From positions 65,815,092 to 65,879,091 of the forward strand of contig NC_080180.1 in assembly GCF_950295315.1 (NCBI RefSeq): a DNA stretch of 64,000 nucleotides, read 5' to 3'. The notes beneath the pieces were generated by a model that searched no databases, was not told the DNA's origin, and worked only from the letters and a program-made list of their open reading frames with translations. Positions 10,430-21,660 of this stretch are shown here, piece after piece. The first letter of the stretch is position 1. Every line of letters begins with the position of its first letter. The position numbers and the translations under genes were made by a program. This DNA comes from Erinaceus europaeus. Lineage: Eukaryota > Chordata > Mammalia > Eulipotyphla > Erinaceidae.

Positions 10430-11181
10430 GTATGATAATGTGAAAAAAACCCTAAGTTGGATGTGAGAATGTCCTACAGACACCTACCATGTGGAGATGA
10501 TCAACTGTGTCAACAACCATACTGTACACTGTTTATCTCAACCCTTGACAAAATGGGAAAGAGAGAGGAGAGAGATCATGTTGGACTGAGGAAATAATAG
10601 AATGATTATGTTTCATTAACTCAAAGTCCACAGATCAAGGAATAATTGATTACTTATGACAGCCTGGTCTTAAGAAGCCTGGAATGACTGACACTGGCCT
10701 AAAGGGGGTACTGTGTGTAGTCCTGCAGATATCTCTGTGCTTCTTGTTTTTTATTGGTTCATTTCAAGAAAATTCAAAGGAATTTTAAGACTGCTTATAT
10801 CAGCAAAGAGCAGAACAGTTTGATGAGGGAAATAAGGGACCAGAGAAATCTGCATTGGCTAGTGAAACTGATAAGGAGAAGTAAAGCCAGAAAGATGTCT
10901 CCTCTAAATGCATCCTTTTCTCAAGGTCTCACCTAAGTAGCACTCCTACAGGAAAATCAGTGGCCTTATGACTGCAATGGTCAGCAAATTATGCACCCAT
11001 CATTCACATGATGTCTCTAACTGGTGTTGGTCATGCACAGTGGAATCCAGAGCTTTGGCTCCAGTGTTTGAGGAGTTGTTGATCTTTGTGACCCATGCGA
11101 AGTGATTGAGCCATGGATTGTACAAGCCTATGGTAAGCACAAGCCTGACATGTTGAGTTATCTTTCTTGGACATTTTCCCA
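10430..11181. other. Unrecognised non-coding DNA
   Basis: No gene or repeat family recognised. A 60-codon frame at 11000-11182 on the minus strand has no motif. Confidence 0.45.
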
Positions 11182-11265
11182 TAGCTATGCAAAAAAAAAA
11201 TAATCATTCATTCCTGAGGTACCAAAGACCCCAGGTTATATATCCTCAGCACCACCATAAGTTAG
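11182..11265 (+). mobile_element. SINE subtype C fragment
   Basis: Matches the middle of the third tRNA-like SINE family in this window: tgcaaaaa...cctgaggtaccaaagaccccaggtt...agcaccaccataag. Partial and diverged; compare the fuller copy at 63.6 kb. Confidence 0.6.
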
Positions 11266-11526
11266 AGTGAAAAAAAAAAGTGTTGGAGGAAAGAGAAAAA
11301 TGCAGTGCTATTCCAAAGCAAATGTGAACAGACCTAACAATGAGGAAGGGAATTGGGTAGAGAGTGAGAGTGGAGCAGAGTCTGATGGATAGTGGTGGGT
11401 TTTTCTTGTTTTTCAATAAAATTAGAATGTTTAAGATTTATTCTATGTGATTGGACAAAATTAAGTATAAAAATTCATTATATATAAAATACCATATTTT
11501 CTGTACAAATACTCAAGTCTATTTTT

Positions 11527-11838
11527 AAAATTTTTTTCATTGTTATTTTTTATTTATTTTTATTTCCAACCCTTTTGTTGTCCTTGTTGTTTATCATTAT
11601 TATTGCTATTATTTTTGTTGTTATCACTGTCTTCATTGTTGGATAGGTCAGAAAGAAAGTGAGAGCAGAGGGGAAGACAGAGAGGGGGAGAGAAAGATAG
11701 ACACCTGCAGGCCAGCTTCACTACCCATGAAGCCAACCCCTGCAGGTGGGGAGCCGGGGGTTAGAACCGGGATCCTTATGCCAGCCCTTGCACTTGGCGC
11801 TATGTGCGCTTAACCCACTGCACCACTGCCCAGCTCCC
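11527..11838 (-). mobile_element. ERI-type SINE, subtype A
   Basis: Reverse-oriented, with the tail (ttattttt) on the left and the tRNA-like head on the right (cgcttaacccactgcaccac). Flanked by the 14-bp target duplication tcaagtctattttt (11513-11526 and 11839-11852). Confidence 0.93.
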
Positions 11839-11852
11839 TCAAGTCTATTTTT

Positions 11853-12805
11853 TTTAAATAGAGACAGAGAGGTAGATAGATGGACAGAGTGGAAGTGACC
11901 ATAGCACAAAAGGTTTCTACAATTCAATGGGGCTTACCTGGACCTGGACCATTCACGTGGCAAAGCATCCTACTATCCAAGTGAGCTATGTAGCCACACT
12001 TCCACTCAAGTCTACTTCAAGGGGTAAATATGCATGGTAATAGTACAGCTATATGAAGCTTTTGAGTGCACTAAGTTAAGCCTAAATTTTTACTTGAATG
12101 CACAATTAAATTACTTTAATAGCAGTCACAGGTGTATCCAAAGATGAACATTTGACCTCCCTGAAGTTCACGGACACCTAACAGAGAGGATTTTCTGAGA
12201 ATGTAATCAGGTTTCTAAATGGCCAGTTTAGGGCAATAAATGGGAATGAGTGGTGACGGAAATAAAGAAGTTAAATAATTATGTTTTGACATAGTTTACC
12301 AACAATGTGAATCATGAATGATAGTGAGTAGCTCACTTCTTTCAAATCTCAAGGCAAACTCCAGTGTCTAACAATTAACTACAAAACGGTTGTAGTAAGG
12401 AGACTTGAGTTTGTAGTCTTAACACTGGGAACCATACTTTCTCCTAAATCACAGCTCTCATGTCCCACATAATAAATTGTATAGTTCAAGACATATGCAA
12501 TTTCTAAACCCTGTAACTTGCTTCATGTATTGTAGTTTTCAACCCTGCAAATTCACATATGCAAGAAAGGTCCATTATAACATCAGTTATTAGATGGGGG
12601 TTTAATTTCTCAAATAGACTAAACATATGGTCACCTTGTATATGAGGAAATATGATCATCTAAGTTATAGGATTTACATAGCAATTCACAAACCATCTGC
12701 CTCCATGTCAGAGTTTGCATATTCTTCCTTAATTGGTCTGGGAAAAGGTTATTACTTAGGAACTGTTCCTTGGGCATATACTACATTGAGGTCAGTGTGA
12801 ACATT
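11853..12805. other. Unrecognised non-coding DNA
   Basis: AT-rich; no gene or repeat family recognised. Confidence 0.45.
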
Positions 12806-12852
<47 letters not shown>

Positions 12853-12872
12853 GAAAGAGAGAGAGGAAGAAA
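12806..12872. repeat. (GAAA)n microsatellite
   Basis: About 12 perfect GAAA units followed by GAAAGAGAGAG decay. Confidence 0.95.
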
Positions 12873-13600
12873 GGAAAAACAAATAAAGAAATGAGGACTG
12901 AATGTAAGGGGAAATGTACACTTTGATTACTCCCTTGTCATGTTTATCTTAGCATCTGCATAATTTTAATACCCTCATGAGTATGCTGCATAGTCTTCTC
13001 TTACTCTCCCTACTTCATTATAAACGAAAAGAGAAATGGAGTTGAATGGAAAAATGAAAGGACAATGTACAACCCAGCTTTTAGGATTTTTAAAGCTGTT
13101 GATTAAAATTTAGCATGTAATGATAGTCTAACATCATGACCTCAGCCTGGAAATGAAACAGAGGGAGAAGAGAAAGTGGAGCCCAGCTCCTCACATGAGG
13201 GGGTGTCAGCGTAGGATGCGAGGCCTGTGTGGACTGCTGAGATGAGGAGGTGCGTCCAGGCTGAGATGGGCCATAGCTAATGCAACCTGCAGGTAAATGG
13301 AAGCTTTTTGCCCAAAATTGAAGATGACATAATTACATTTTCCGGAAAAAAGACTGACCTTGATTCCTGGATGTGTTTATCTGAAATATTGTAAGCAATT
13401 ACTCAGTAAAAGAGATTGTTTAGGGGAAAAATGTGCATATATATATATATTTTTATATATATATCCCTGCTAGATGCAGGTATAGATACATGTCAGAATA
13501 AAATAAATACTGTGTTTATTTTTTAAAAATTAGTAAATGTCTAAATTACATAATTTTAACCGCCACATATTTTATTGTGTCTTAAATTGATATCAGCTTT
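12873..13600. other. Unrecognised DNA with short AT repeat
   Basis: No gene seen. An (AT)n tract lies at about 13436-13463. A GC-richer patch at 13140-13290 is not assigned. Confidence 0.45.
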
Positions 13601-13842
13601 TATTTTATTTTTATTTTTTTGCCTCCAGGGTTATCACTGGGCCTCAGGACAGAGAGAATTGTGAGAGGATAGGAAGATAAAGAAGGAAAGAGGAAGACAG
13701 ACACCTGCAGACCTACATCACCGCTTGTTAAGCAACCCCCCTGCAGGCAGGGAGTCTGGGGCTCAAACCGGGATCCTTGGGAGGCTCCTGTGCTTTCTAC
13801 TCTCTGTGCTTAACCCCTGGGCACCATTGCCTACCCCTCCAC
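13601..13842 (-). mobile_element. Diverged SINE, long-form tail plus body
   Basis: Minus-strand copy. The long-form tail (gcctccagggttatcactgg) sits at the left, then the GA-rich body and cacctgcagacc, with a head ending near gggcaccattgcctacccc. Diverged and internally deleted. Confidence 0.75.
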
Positions 13843-14330
13843 ACACTATTTTTAAGCCATGCAACTATTTCTCTCAGACCCTGGCAAATTATTTCCATGA
13901 ACTGATTACATGGCAACCTGGCCTCTGGTGAGCTGAGAGACTCTCATCAAGCAATCAGACGACTGTTGAAAGTGCACCTCAACGTGCTTCACTTCAGACT
14001 GTGTCCAGAGACTTCACGTGTGGAATGACAACCCTTCAGCTTCATGACTCGGGTGAGACCTTTCCTTTTATAGTACACTCTAATTTCATCTCAGGTGGTT
14101 CACTTTCTAACAAAGTCCCCAAACCTAGATATACACCAGTTTCTGTGAGAGAGAGCTTATGTGCACACATACCCATAAACTACTGCAAAATATATACCTG
14201 AAAGCAGAAGTACACTAGAGTGTGCAGTGAGTACCTTCCTAACACTTCCTCTCCACTATTCCAAGCTTGGGATCCATGATTGCTCAACAAATTGTTTGGT
14301 TTTGTATGTTAACTCTCTTTTCAATCACCA
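13843..14330. other. Unrecognised non-coding DNA
   Basis: No gene or repeat family recognised. Confidence 0.45.
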
Positions 14331-14690
14331 GGTTCCAGATGCCACCAGGATGCTGGCCAGGCTTCCCTGGACTGAAGACCCCACCAATGTGTCCTGGAGC
14401 TCCGCTTCCCCAGAGCCCCACCCTACTAGGGAAAGAGAGAGGCAGCCTGGGAGTATGGACCGACCAGTCAACGCCCATGTTCAGCGGGGAAGCAATTACA
14501 GAAGCCAGACCTTCTACCTTCTGCAACCCACAACGACCCTGGGTCCATGCTCCCAGAGGGATAGAGAATGGGAAAGCTATCAGGGGAGGGGGTGGGTTAT
14601 GGGGATTGGGTGGTGGGAATTGTGTGGAGTTGTACCCCTCCTACCCTATGGTTTTGTTCATTAATCCTTTCTTAATAAAAATTTTTTTTT
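14331..14690 (+). mobile_element. 5'-truncated LINE 3' end, CCCCTCTTATCC family
   Basis: Starts at ccagatgccaccaggatgct, continues with the family landmarks tgtcctggagc, gccc.actaggg, ggtggtgggaattgtgtgga and gtacccctcct, and ends in aataaaaa. Sister copies (18.7, 32.8, 41.6, 51.6, 55.1, 56.3, 61.2 kb) share the same 3' end but start at different points, the pattern of 5'-truncated LINE insertions. Frames of about 145-150 codons through it (14227-14719) are shared only in part by other copies and look fortuitous. Which LINE it belongs to (L1 subfamily or other) is not shown here. Confidence 0.65.
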
Positions 14691-14820
14691 TAAAGTGCAC
14701 TTTGAAAGGAAGGGTGTGAATGATAGGTTTAAGAAAAAAATTGAGAAATCCTGGGGAGACAGCAATGACAAGGTCTGTTTGAAACTCTCTGGGGTCCTGT
14801 TGCTTTCCCTGTCTTCTTCT

Positions 14821-14940
14821 TTTTAACCAGAACACTGTTCAACTCTAATTTATGGAGGTAGGCAGGATTGAATTTGGGACCTTAGTGCCTCAGTCGTGAA
14901 AGTCTTTTGCACAAGCACGGTGTTACCTCTCAGCTGTAAG
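14821..14940 (-). mobile_element. SINE subtype C
   Basis: Minus-strand match to accagagcactgctcagctc...ggga(c)ctt...gcctcag...gagagtctttgcataacc, with moderate divergence. Confidence 0.6.
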
Positions 14941-15056
14941 GAGCTGTTGATTTTAGATGTGAGCATTTGACTCAAGCCTGAGTGTGGGTGTGGAGGCATG
15001 CATAGAGGGCTGACTCAGACAGGGTAGCACAAGGTTAGATAAAAACCAGGTCCCCA

Positions 15057-15340
15057 GGAGTCAGGCGGTAGCACAGCGGGTTAAGTGCACATGGCTCAAA
15101 GCACAAGGACCATATTAAGGATCCTGGTTCGAACCCCCGGCTCCCCACCTGCAGGAGAGTCACTTCACAGGCAGTGAAGCAGGTCTGCAGGTGTCTGTCT
15201 TTCTCTCCCCCTCTCTGTCCTCCCCTCCTCTCTCCATTTCTCTCTGTCCTATTCAACAGCATTAACAACAACAACAACAATAAAAACAACAACAAGGGCA
15301 ACAAAAGGGAAAATAAAAATATAAAAAAAAAATTTTAAAT
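15057..15340 (+). mobile_element. ERI-type SINE, subtype A
   Basis: Complete head (aggagtcaggcggtagcaca), box B ggttcgaaccc, body, CT-rich stretch and CAACAA-rich segment, ending in an A-rich tail. Confidence 0.92.
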
Positions 15341-15612
15341 AAAAGAAAAAGCCCCTTCCACATGGAAGCAACTTTGTGTTAGAAACATTAATCAGTTTAG
15401 GATCAATTTGTCTTTTTCCATTTTTTAATCTTTCTTTCCGGACTTTGAATCCCAGTTCTTGCTACTTTGATCCATTGGTGGGGAGGGAGCCCACACACCC
15501 CTGCACCTCTTACTTTGACTCCAATAGGAAGCAGGACCCCACAGGCGTCCTGTGTCTTCTGCAAAGTGTGCCTCAGGTGTAACATGTAATTTCCAGAGCT
15601 GGTAAGTAATAC

Positions 15613-15880
15613 ACCTCCAAGTCTCCCAAAATGGATGAAACTGGAGGAGATGATTTCACTCACATGTAGACTCTAAAAAATCTGATGAACATGAACTTGC
15701 AGGAAAAAAAAAGAAAAAGGGAAAAACAAGCAAACTATTTCTAAGATGTGTGAGAGGCCTGGTGTTTATCTCTGGTGCTGGGAGGTGCGGATGTAACATG
15801 GTGGTGGGTGTGGTGTGGGACTAGACTGTAATCTCACACCCTTGGAACCCACTATGATCATAAATTAAAATTAGTGGGTG
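15613..15880 (+). mobile_element. LINE-1 3' end fragment
   Basis: Contains the L1-typical stretch aaactggaggagatgatttc followed by actcacatgtagactct, which in L1 lies at the end of ORF2/start of the 3' UTR. The rest is diverged, ending near cataaattaaaatt. Confidence 0.5.
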
Positions 15881-16726
15881 GGGGATGCATCTTGATGGTT
15901 TCTGCTAATGGGGACCTCCACCATCCAAATCACCATCCACGCTTTACAACTTGACTCTATTTTACCCCATTTTGGCTTAATGGGGCACACCTGCAGGGAA
16001 ACTAGCCGGCACCCAGGTGACTGTCCTCAGGCAGCCACTCCATGAGGATTGTTGTCAACAGGCTAATGGCTACTCAAAGCTTCCAGCTATTTCTCTGCTG
16101 TGCAAGTCAGTGAACCAAGACCAAAAGACTGAACAGACTAGAAAAAGTTTACATAGAACATTCAGGACAGAAATGCAAGAGAAAATAAGAGATGTTCTAG
16201 AATTGTGGGGAGAGGTGGGTGGGGGAGAGGGACCAAACCTCACCCCTGAGACACGGCCCCTGGGATGAAGGCTGGAACCTCACAGCTCTACAGGCTGAGC
16301 AATTTCCCAGCTGAACTACACAGATGCCTTTTTCCCTAAGAGATGGGTCATATAACCAATGTCATACATCAGAAGACAATCATCACAGCAAGTACATTGG
16401 TGGAGAAAAATTCAGAAAGTAAAATGTCCACTGATTAACTTCCTACTCTTGGTGAACCATACAAATCTACCAAATCTTGAGTCAAATAATGTATTACAAC
16501 TAACATAAGACAATGAAGGAAATCGCAAATGTCCTATGACTACATGAAATATGTAGATGCGTGAGGAAATGGAATTCCCCAGATTTAGACTAGTTTATTG
16601 AAGATGTCTTAGAAACTAGATAAGGTGAAATTACACGAATGCACTAATCATTCCAGCTCCACACCTGGTGGATATGAAAGTTTGCCTTGAAACTGCGTAT
16701 CCTGTAACCCTGCTCTCTCAGCTATA
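15881..16726. other. Unrecognised non-coding DNA
   Basis: No gene or repeat recognised. It borders the LTR at 16727. Confidence 0.45.
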
Positions 16727-17137
16727 TGTTAACGTGTCCATTTTGCTTCTATAAACACTGCTGGCTTTCTCCCTAGAAGATGAGAATAGAATGTTCTCCT
16801 TGAGACTTCTACCCCAAAGGTAAATTAGCAAGGACATGCAGACCACCCTAATCATGCAGACACCCCCCCTTTGCTTTTCCCTTTTAAAGGAGGGTGAATT
16901 TCAAGCCTGGTGATCTCAGAGCCATGGCACCAGACTTGGTACCGGTCTGAGGTCACCCAGCTGGATTTGTCTTGTCTTGTCTTGTCTTGTCTTTGTCTTT
17001 TGGTGTCCTCTCTGTGTTAAGTCTGAGTACTGGCCTTATTTTCAGTCTTTCAAACTTAAGAATAAATTCCTTTTATTCCACTTATATACGGGATTCGTGT
17101 CAGTTTGTGTGGGTCCGGATGAGAAGTGCTCTTAACA
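16727..17137 (+). mobile_element. Class I ERV 5' LTR
   Basis: About 411 bp with inverted termini TGTTAA...TTAACA. A TATA-like tttaaagg lies at about 16884, a cttgt repeat at 16969-16994 and a polyadenylation signal AATAAA at about 17062, giving U3-R-U5 order. A primer-binding-site-like sequence follows 2 bp after the end, so this is a 5' LTR rather than a solo LTR. No target duplication checked. Confidence 0.7.
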
Positions 17138-17139
17138 TT

Positions 17140-17157
17140 TGGTGAGCCAGGCAGGAG
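17140..17157 (+). other. Candidate retroviral primer-binding site (tRNA-Arg-like)
   Basis: TGGTGAGCCAGGCAGGAG directly follows the LTR. It begins with the invariant TGG (complement of tRNA CCA) and, from memory, differs by about two bases from the complement of a mammalian arginine tRNA 3' end. The tRNA identity is inference. Confidence 0.55.
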
Positions 17158-17640
17158 CTTTAAAGCCTTCTGACCGACCACAACAGCCGACTCAGGTTCT
17201 GCTCTCTGTCAGATCCCGAACTGATTCTCCTTGGCCTTGTGATAGCTTTGATCCTTGTTGTTCTATACGGAATAGTTTTCTGACTACCCACCCCAGAAAT
17301 AGGCTACTGGGTATAACCCACTTCTCCTGCGGCTTTAGCAGTGGTCTAATTCCTCATACATTTGTCTGTGCGTGTTAATTGTCTACCTGTTTTACTCACA
17401 GCTTGTCCTCGTGAATACTGGTCTACCCCTTTCAGCTACGTCCTCCGTGAGGAGATTGGTCTGGTCTGAGATAACTGAAGGTGTCTGGCCAGGGCACCCC
17501 CTGGTATAATGAAGCTGTAAAAATGTATAAAAGGAAACTGTCTTACTGGCCTAAATCCACTACTAGCTTGAATTTGATTTATCTATTCAATAAAGCCTCT
17601 TACTCACAGTCCTCTGTGCCTGTGTCTATAGTGGAAGTCG
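17158..17640 (+). other. Probable ERV leader and possible second LTR piece
   Basis: Follows the primer-binding site and should be proviral leader. No gag frame is recognisable. Near 17525-17610 a TATA-like gtataaaagg, an AATAAA and a C/T-rich run recur in R-U5 order, which could be the remnant of a second LTR after a large internal deletion. Sequence identity to the first LTR is not evident. Confidence 0.4.
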
Positions 17641-17778
17641 GATTAGAAATGTGCTTCCACATCTTCCTCTATGTCCTGTGTTGGCCTCAGTTTGTCTTAG
17701 TTGGCAATGGGTACGGTCAGAAACGAAATTTACATAGAACGAAATGTACATAGATAATTCATTAGTTAATTGAATTGG

Positions 17779-17893
17779 GGGGGGAGGCACCAGGATTATT
17801 GCTGAGGCTCTGTGTCTACATGATGAATCCACTCCTCCTAGTGGCTATTTTTAATTTTTATTGTATTTGTTATTTGATAGGGCAGATAGAAAT
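17779..17893 (-). mobile_element. 3' part of a minus-strand long-form SINE, interrupted
   Basis: Left part of a reverse-oriented SINE: the long-form tail complement (ggcaccaggattattgctga...gaatccact) followed by ttgatagggcagatagaaatt. It stops where a plus-strand SINE begins; a short G/C-rich piece at 18187-18210 may be the rest of its head. Confidence 0.65.
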
Positions 17894-17896
17894 TGG

Positions 17897-18184
17897 GGGG
17901 GGGCTGAGTGGTAGCACAGCAGGTTAAGCGCACATGGCGCAAAGCACAAGGACCGGCATAAGGATCCCAGTTCGAGCCCCCGGCTCCCCACCTGCAGGGG
18001 AGTCGCTTCACAGGTGGTGAAGCAGGTCTGCAGGTGTCTGTCCTTCTCTCCCCCTCTCTGTCTTCCCCTCCTCTCTCCATTTCTCTCTGTCCTATCCAAC
18101 AACAATGGCATCAATAACAACAATAATAATAACTACAACAAGAAAACAAGGGCAACAAAAAGGGAATGAATAAATAAATAAATA
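17897..18184 (+). mobile_element. ERI-type SINE, subtype A, nested in an older SINE
   Basis: Complete copy with box B ggttcagttcgagccc-like region at about 17967 and tail gaataaataaataaat. It sits inside the minus-strand SINE to its left, so it is the younger of the two. Confidence 0.9.
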
Positions 18185-18210
18185 TTGAGGGGGGCGGGTG
18201 GTGGTGCCCA

Positions 18211-18746
18211 CCCACCCCTCACTACACAAACATTTTAACTGTGAAATCCACTCTCACAAAAATAATAATGAAGTTTGAATAGTGTCACTGGAAACAGTGG
18301 CTTTTCTGACACTGTTGAGGAATACCGGAATTCCCACATGGTCATCAAAAAAGCAAAATAAACAGAAATGTCCCTTAAGATGCTTTAGGAGGCCAGGATA
18401 GCATGGATGTCAACTATGGCAGACTAAACAAAGTAGAATTGAAGACTATGACTATCAAAGCTAAAATCTCTACAAAACAAAAATAAAAGCAAGTCAGTCT
18501 AGGTCAATAAAAATGGATCCCAATGTTGCTGGGGGTGAGCTGGAGGGGAGCAGGAGGAGCCATCAGGATGGAAACCAAAGAAATGGATTCAAATCCTGGG
18601 AATTCTAAGCAGGAGCAGGATTCTCAGGCCTGGAGCAGATAAACTGCAGAGGAGGGGACCAAGAGGAACCAGCGAGGGACATTATAACTCATCATATAAA
18701 CCAGCCAAAAGGAGTTGAAAAGGACAAAGAAAAAGCAAAACTCAAC
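18211..18746. other. Unrecognised non-coding DNA
   Basis: No gene or repeat family recognised. Confidence 0.45.
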
Positions 18747-19112
18747 CAAGTTGCAGATGCTGCCAGGACGCCATCCTGACCTCCCTGGACAGACGCCCTC
18801 ACCCATGTGTCCTGGAGTCTCCCCTCCCCAGAGCCCTGCCCCACTAGGGACAGACAGACAGACACAGGCTGGGGGGGTGGATCCACCTGCCAACACCCAC
18901 GTCCAGCGGAGAAGCAATGACAGAAGCCACAACTCCCACCTTCTGCTCCCCATAGAGAATTTGGGTCCCTGCTCCCAGAGAGATCCAGAATAGGGAAGCT
19001 TCTGTTGAAGGGGATGGAATATAGAACTCTGGGGGTGGGAATTGTGTGACATTGTACCCCTCTTATCCCACAATCTTGTGGATCATTATTAAATCCCTAA
19101 CAAAAACATTCC
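18747..19112 (+). mobile_element. 5'-truncated LINE 3' end, CCCCTCTTATCC family
   Basis: Starts aagttgcagatgctgccagg. Contains cctcccc-type agagccctgccccactaggg, ggtgggaattgtgtgac and gtacccctcttatcccaca, and ends attaaatccctaac. The minus-strand frame of about 149 codons across it is a by-product of the element, not a gene. Confidence 0.65.
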
Positions 19113-19304
19113 CAAAGATACACAGCATATGCTTTAACTTGTCAAGATAGCTCTCAACAAATTAGAAAACTAAAAGAGAAAACTGAAAAAAAAAAAAATC
19201 CCAGTATATAAAGAGCATTCTTTAACATTTAGTTCGCCTTTGATAAAGTGACCTATGGAAAATCCTACACTCAACCATGTCATTATGTGAACAGTATGAA
19301 GATT

Positions 19305-19605
19305 CTTTTTTTAAATTTTTATTTATCCCCTTTTGTTGCCCTTGTTGTTTTATTGTTGTAGTTACTGTTGATGTTGTTCTTGATGTTGTTGTTGTTGGAT
19401 AGGACAGAGAGAAATGGAGAGAGGAGGGGAAGACAGAGAGGGGGAGAGAAAGACAGACGCCTGCAAACCTGCTTCACCACCTGTGAAGAGACCCCCCCCC
19501 CCCCGCAGGTGGAGAGCCGGGGGCTTGAACTAGGATCCTTATGCCAATCCTTGAGCTCTGCACCAGGTGCACTTAACCGGCTGAACTACCGCCTCACTCC
19601 CAGTA
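19305..19605 (-). mobile_element. ERI-type SINE, subtype A
   Basis: Reverse-oriented complete copy with a C11-C12 run inside the body (about 19493-19504). Flanked by target duplication atgaagatt (19296-19304 and 19606-19614). Confidence 0.92.
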
Positions 19606-19614
19606 ATGAAGATT

Positions 19615-20379
19615 TTGTTGACCAAATACTCATGAGCAGAACCTCTATTCAACTTTGACTTGTAAATTCTAGCTAGTGAAATAGGAAATTTGTGAAATAT
19701 CTACATCAGTGTAAGGAACTGAACCTTTGTTTTTATAATAGGTCTCATTATAAATATCATTTAATTGGTCTTCAAATATTCAAATATAAGGAAGTTCATT
19801 TTAGTACTCAAAACCATAACATTTTTTACCAACTTTACCCAAATATTGAATAGAAAAATCTATTAAATTTGAATATTGTTTGTGTAGTTATTAAGTCAAT
19901 TTTTATTATTTTTATTATTAATCTAGGAATACCCAAGGACAATAAAAAGACAAATGAAGAACTATGATGTGGCTATATACAAAGTACCAAGATATGGTAT
20001 AAAATACTGTATTTAATTGCTAGGATAGCAATGCCAAGATGAATCCCTATATGTAGGAGGCGTCTAAGATCAGCCCTCATAGGCATTCCTTCTCTAACTA
20101 AGATGCTTCTGCACAGAAGTAGGAAGAGGAAGTTGCTTTTAGTAGTTTTGCCATACATTTTTATTTCAAAAAGGAGAAAATGAGAGTCTCCCCCTGCCTT
20201 ATGTCTGGATCACAGATCTGGATGGGATCACTAAAATGATGAAGACGCGTGGAAAACAGTATCTGATGATAGTTTAATGCCCTCGAGAGAGGAAAGTATT
20301 CTCTTAGACAAGCAAAAAGGCAAGTTTTAAACTGAAACAGTGATACACTGGTCTACATTAAATAAGGAAATAGAGTTCC
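19615..20379. other. Unrecognised non-coding DNA
   Basis: AT-rich; no gene or repeat family recognised. Confidence 0.45.
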
Positions 20380-20760
20380 CTAATAAGTATCAGTGGGAAA
20401 AGAAAAGGGACAATCTGTGGAGCAAAAGAAAGAAGTAGTAACAAATGGCCAACAAAGAGCTTTATCCTGAGGACAGAAAGAGCCGTTAGATAATAAGAAA
20501 AAGACAAAGTCCCTAGAGAAGAATGATTGGCAGGCTGGATGTGGCACTTCACAGATGATATCCGGCTGAATAGACAAGACGGGAAAGGGGCACCACTGTA
20601 TTAGCCACCAGGGGAATGTAAATGAAAAACAAATAGGAGACAGTCATTCCTAAACCCTGAGAACTGCTGATAGCAATGCGGCTGTGCGCACAGGGAGCTT
20701 GAACCACTACCACCTTACCCTGCTGTGAGTGACAATGAGCTAAAAACGCACTCAGGAAAC
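20380..20760 (+). mobile_element. Probable old LINE-1 ORF2 end fragment
   Basis: Order of words resembling the end of mammalian L1 ORF2: aaatggccaacaaagagc, then caccaggggaatgtaaatga, aggagacagtcattcc and ctgagaactgctgatagc. Strongly diverged with no open frame. Confidence 0.4.
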
Positions 20761-21487
20761 TGCTTGGCGTGTTCTTTGAAAGGTGGTCTGTTGCAGCAAG
20801 TTTACTATTAGACACACAGAATAGGAATGTGGGCCCAGCTGCACCCCGTCTCCTGTGGAAGGATATGTTCCCTCACTCAGCTAGGATATTCACAGCCCTT
20901 GAATAAACACCACCTGTAAGGAAGCAGTAGCTTCGTCCTTGAAATGACACTCACGGGGGAGCTATCTCTACACACAGCCATACTGTCTCTTAGATTTGAA
21001 ATTCTTCAGATGACAGACACACGGACACTGGGCACAGAAAGGCCGGGGTATCTGCTGAACAACTAGGAATGACAGAAAGCTGCCCAGTGGTGCATCTGGT
21101 ATTACATCCAGGAATAAGGCGGAGGTGGGGCTAGCTAGGTTTCCTGCAGCCCTATGGAATAGCTTTTCTGAATAATTTCTGTGGAGTTTGGTGTTGAGAT
21201 AATCATGCTGGCACCCTGGTGCCTGACCTGGGAGTCTCATGAGTTTTAACGTGGTGACTGCAGCTGTAATTAATATTCCATATTGGAGGAGGAGTCTGTG
21301 CTCCCCATCTCAGCTCACAAGAGTAACTTGAGGGTCTGTAGCCAAAACCTCAGTATCTAGGCAAGGTAGCATGGTTTCAACAACAACAAAGGAAAAAACA
21401 GCTTGTGCATATAAATCAATCACATGGCTTAATATTTGTTATTTAAAGAGCTAAAGAAAATAGAATTTCTTCCTTCCACTCTCTCTC
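20761..21487. other. Unrecognised non-coding DNA
   Basis: No gene seen. Short minus-strand frames (20968-21240) have no recognisable motif. Confidence 0.4.
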
Positions 21488-21493
21488 CCTTTT

Positions 21494-21541
<48 letters not shown>

Positions 21542-21543
21542 TT
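21488..21543. repeat. (CTTT)n microsatellite
   Basis: About 12 CTTT units at the tail side of the following minus-strand SINE. Confidence 0.95.
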
Positions 21544-21660
21544 TCACCAGAGCAGTGCTCAGCTCTGGCTGATGGTGGTTCAGAGGAACCTGGGACTTCA
21601 GAGTTTCAGGCAAGAGAGTCTCTTCATGACCATTCTGCTATCTGCCTCCGCCCAAGACAA
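21544..21660 (-). mobile_element. SINE subtype C
   Basis: Minus-strand copy: ccagagcagtgctcagctct, tggtggttcagaggaacctg, tcaggcaagagagtctcttc, gaccattctgctatctgcct. The CTTT array is its expanded A-rich tail. Confidence 0.75.

Noticed and set aside
12806..12872. CRISPR-like or regulatory tandem repeat
   Set aside because: Simple GAAA microsatellite; no spacers. No CRISPR arrays are expected or seen in this mammalian sequence.
14227..14719. 145-150 codon frames at 14.2-14.7 kb, and the 149-codon minus frame at 18.62-19.07 kb
   Set aside because: They lie in the dispersed CCCCTCTTATCC LINE 3' end and are not kept open across its copies.
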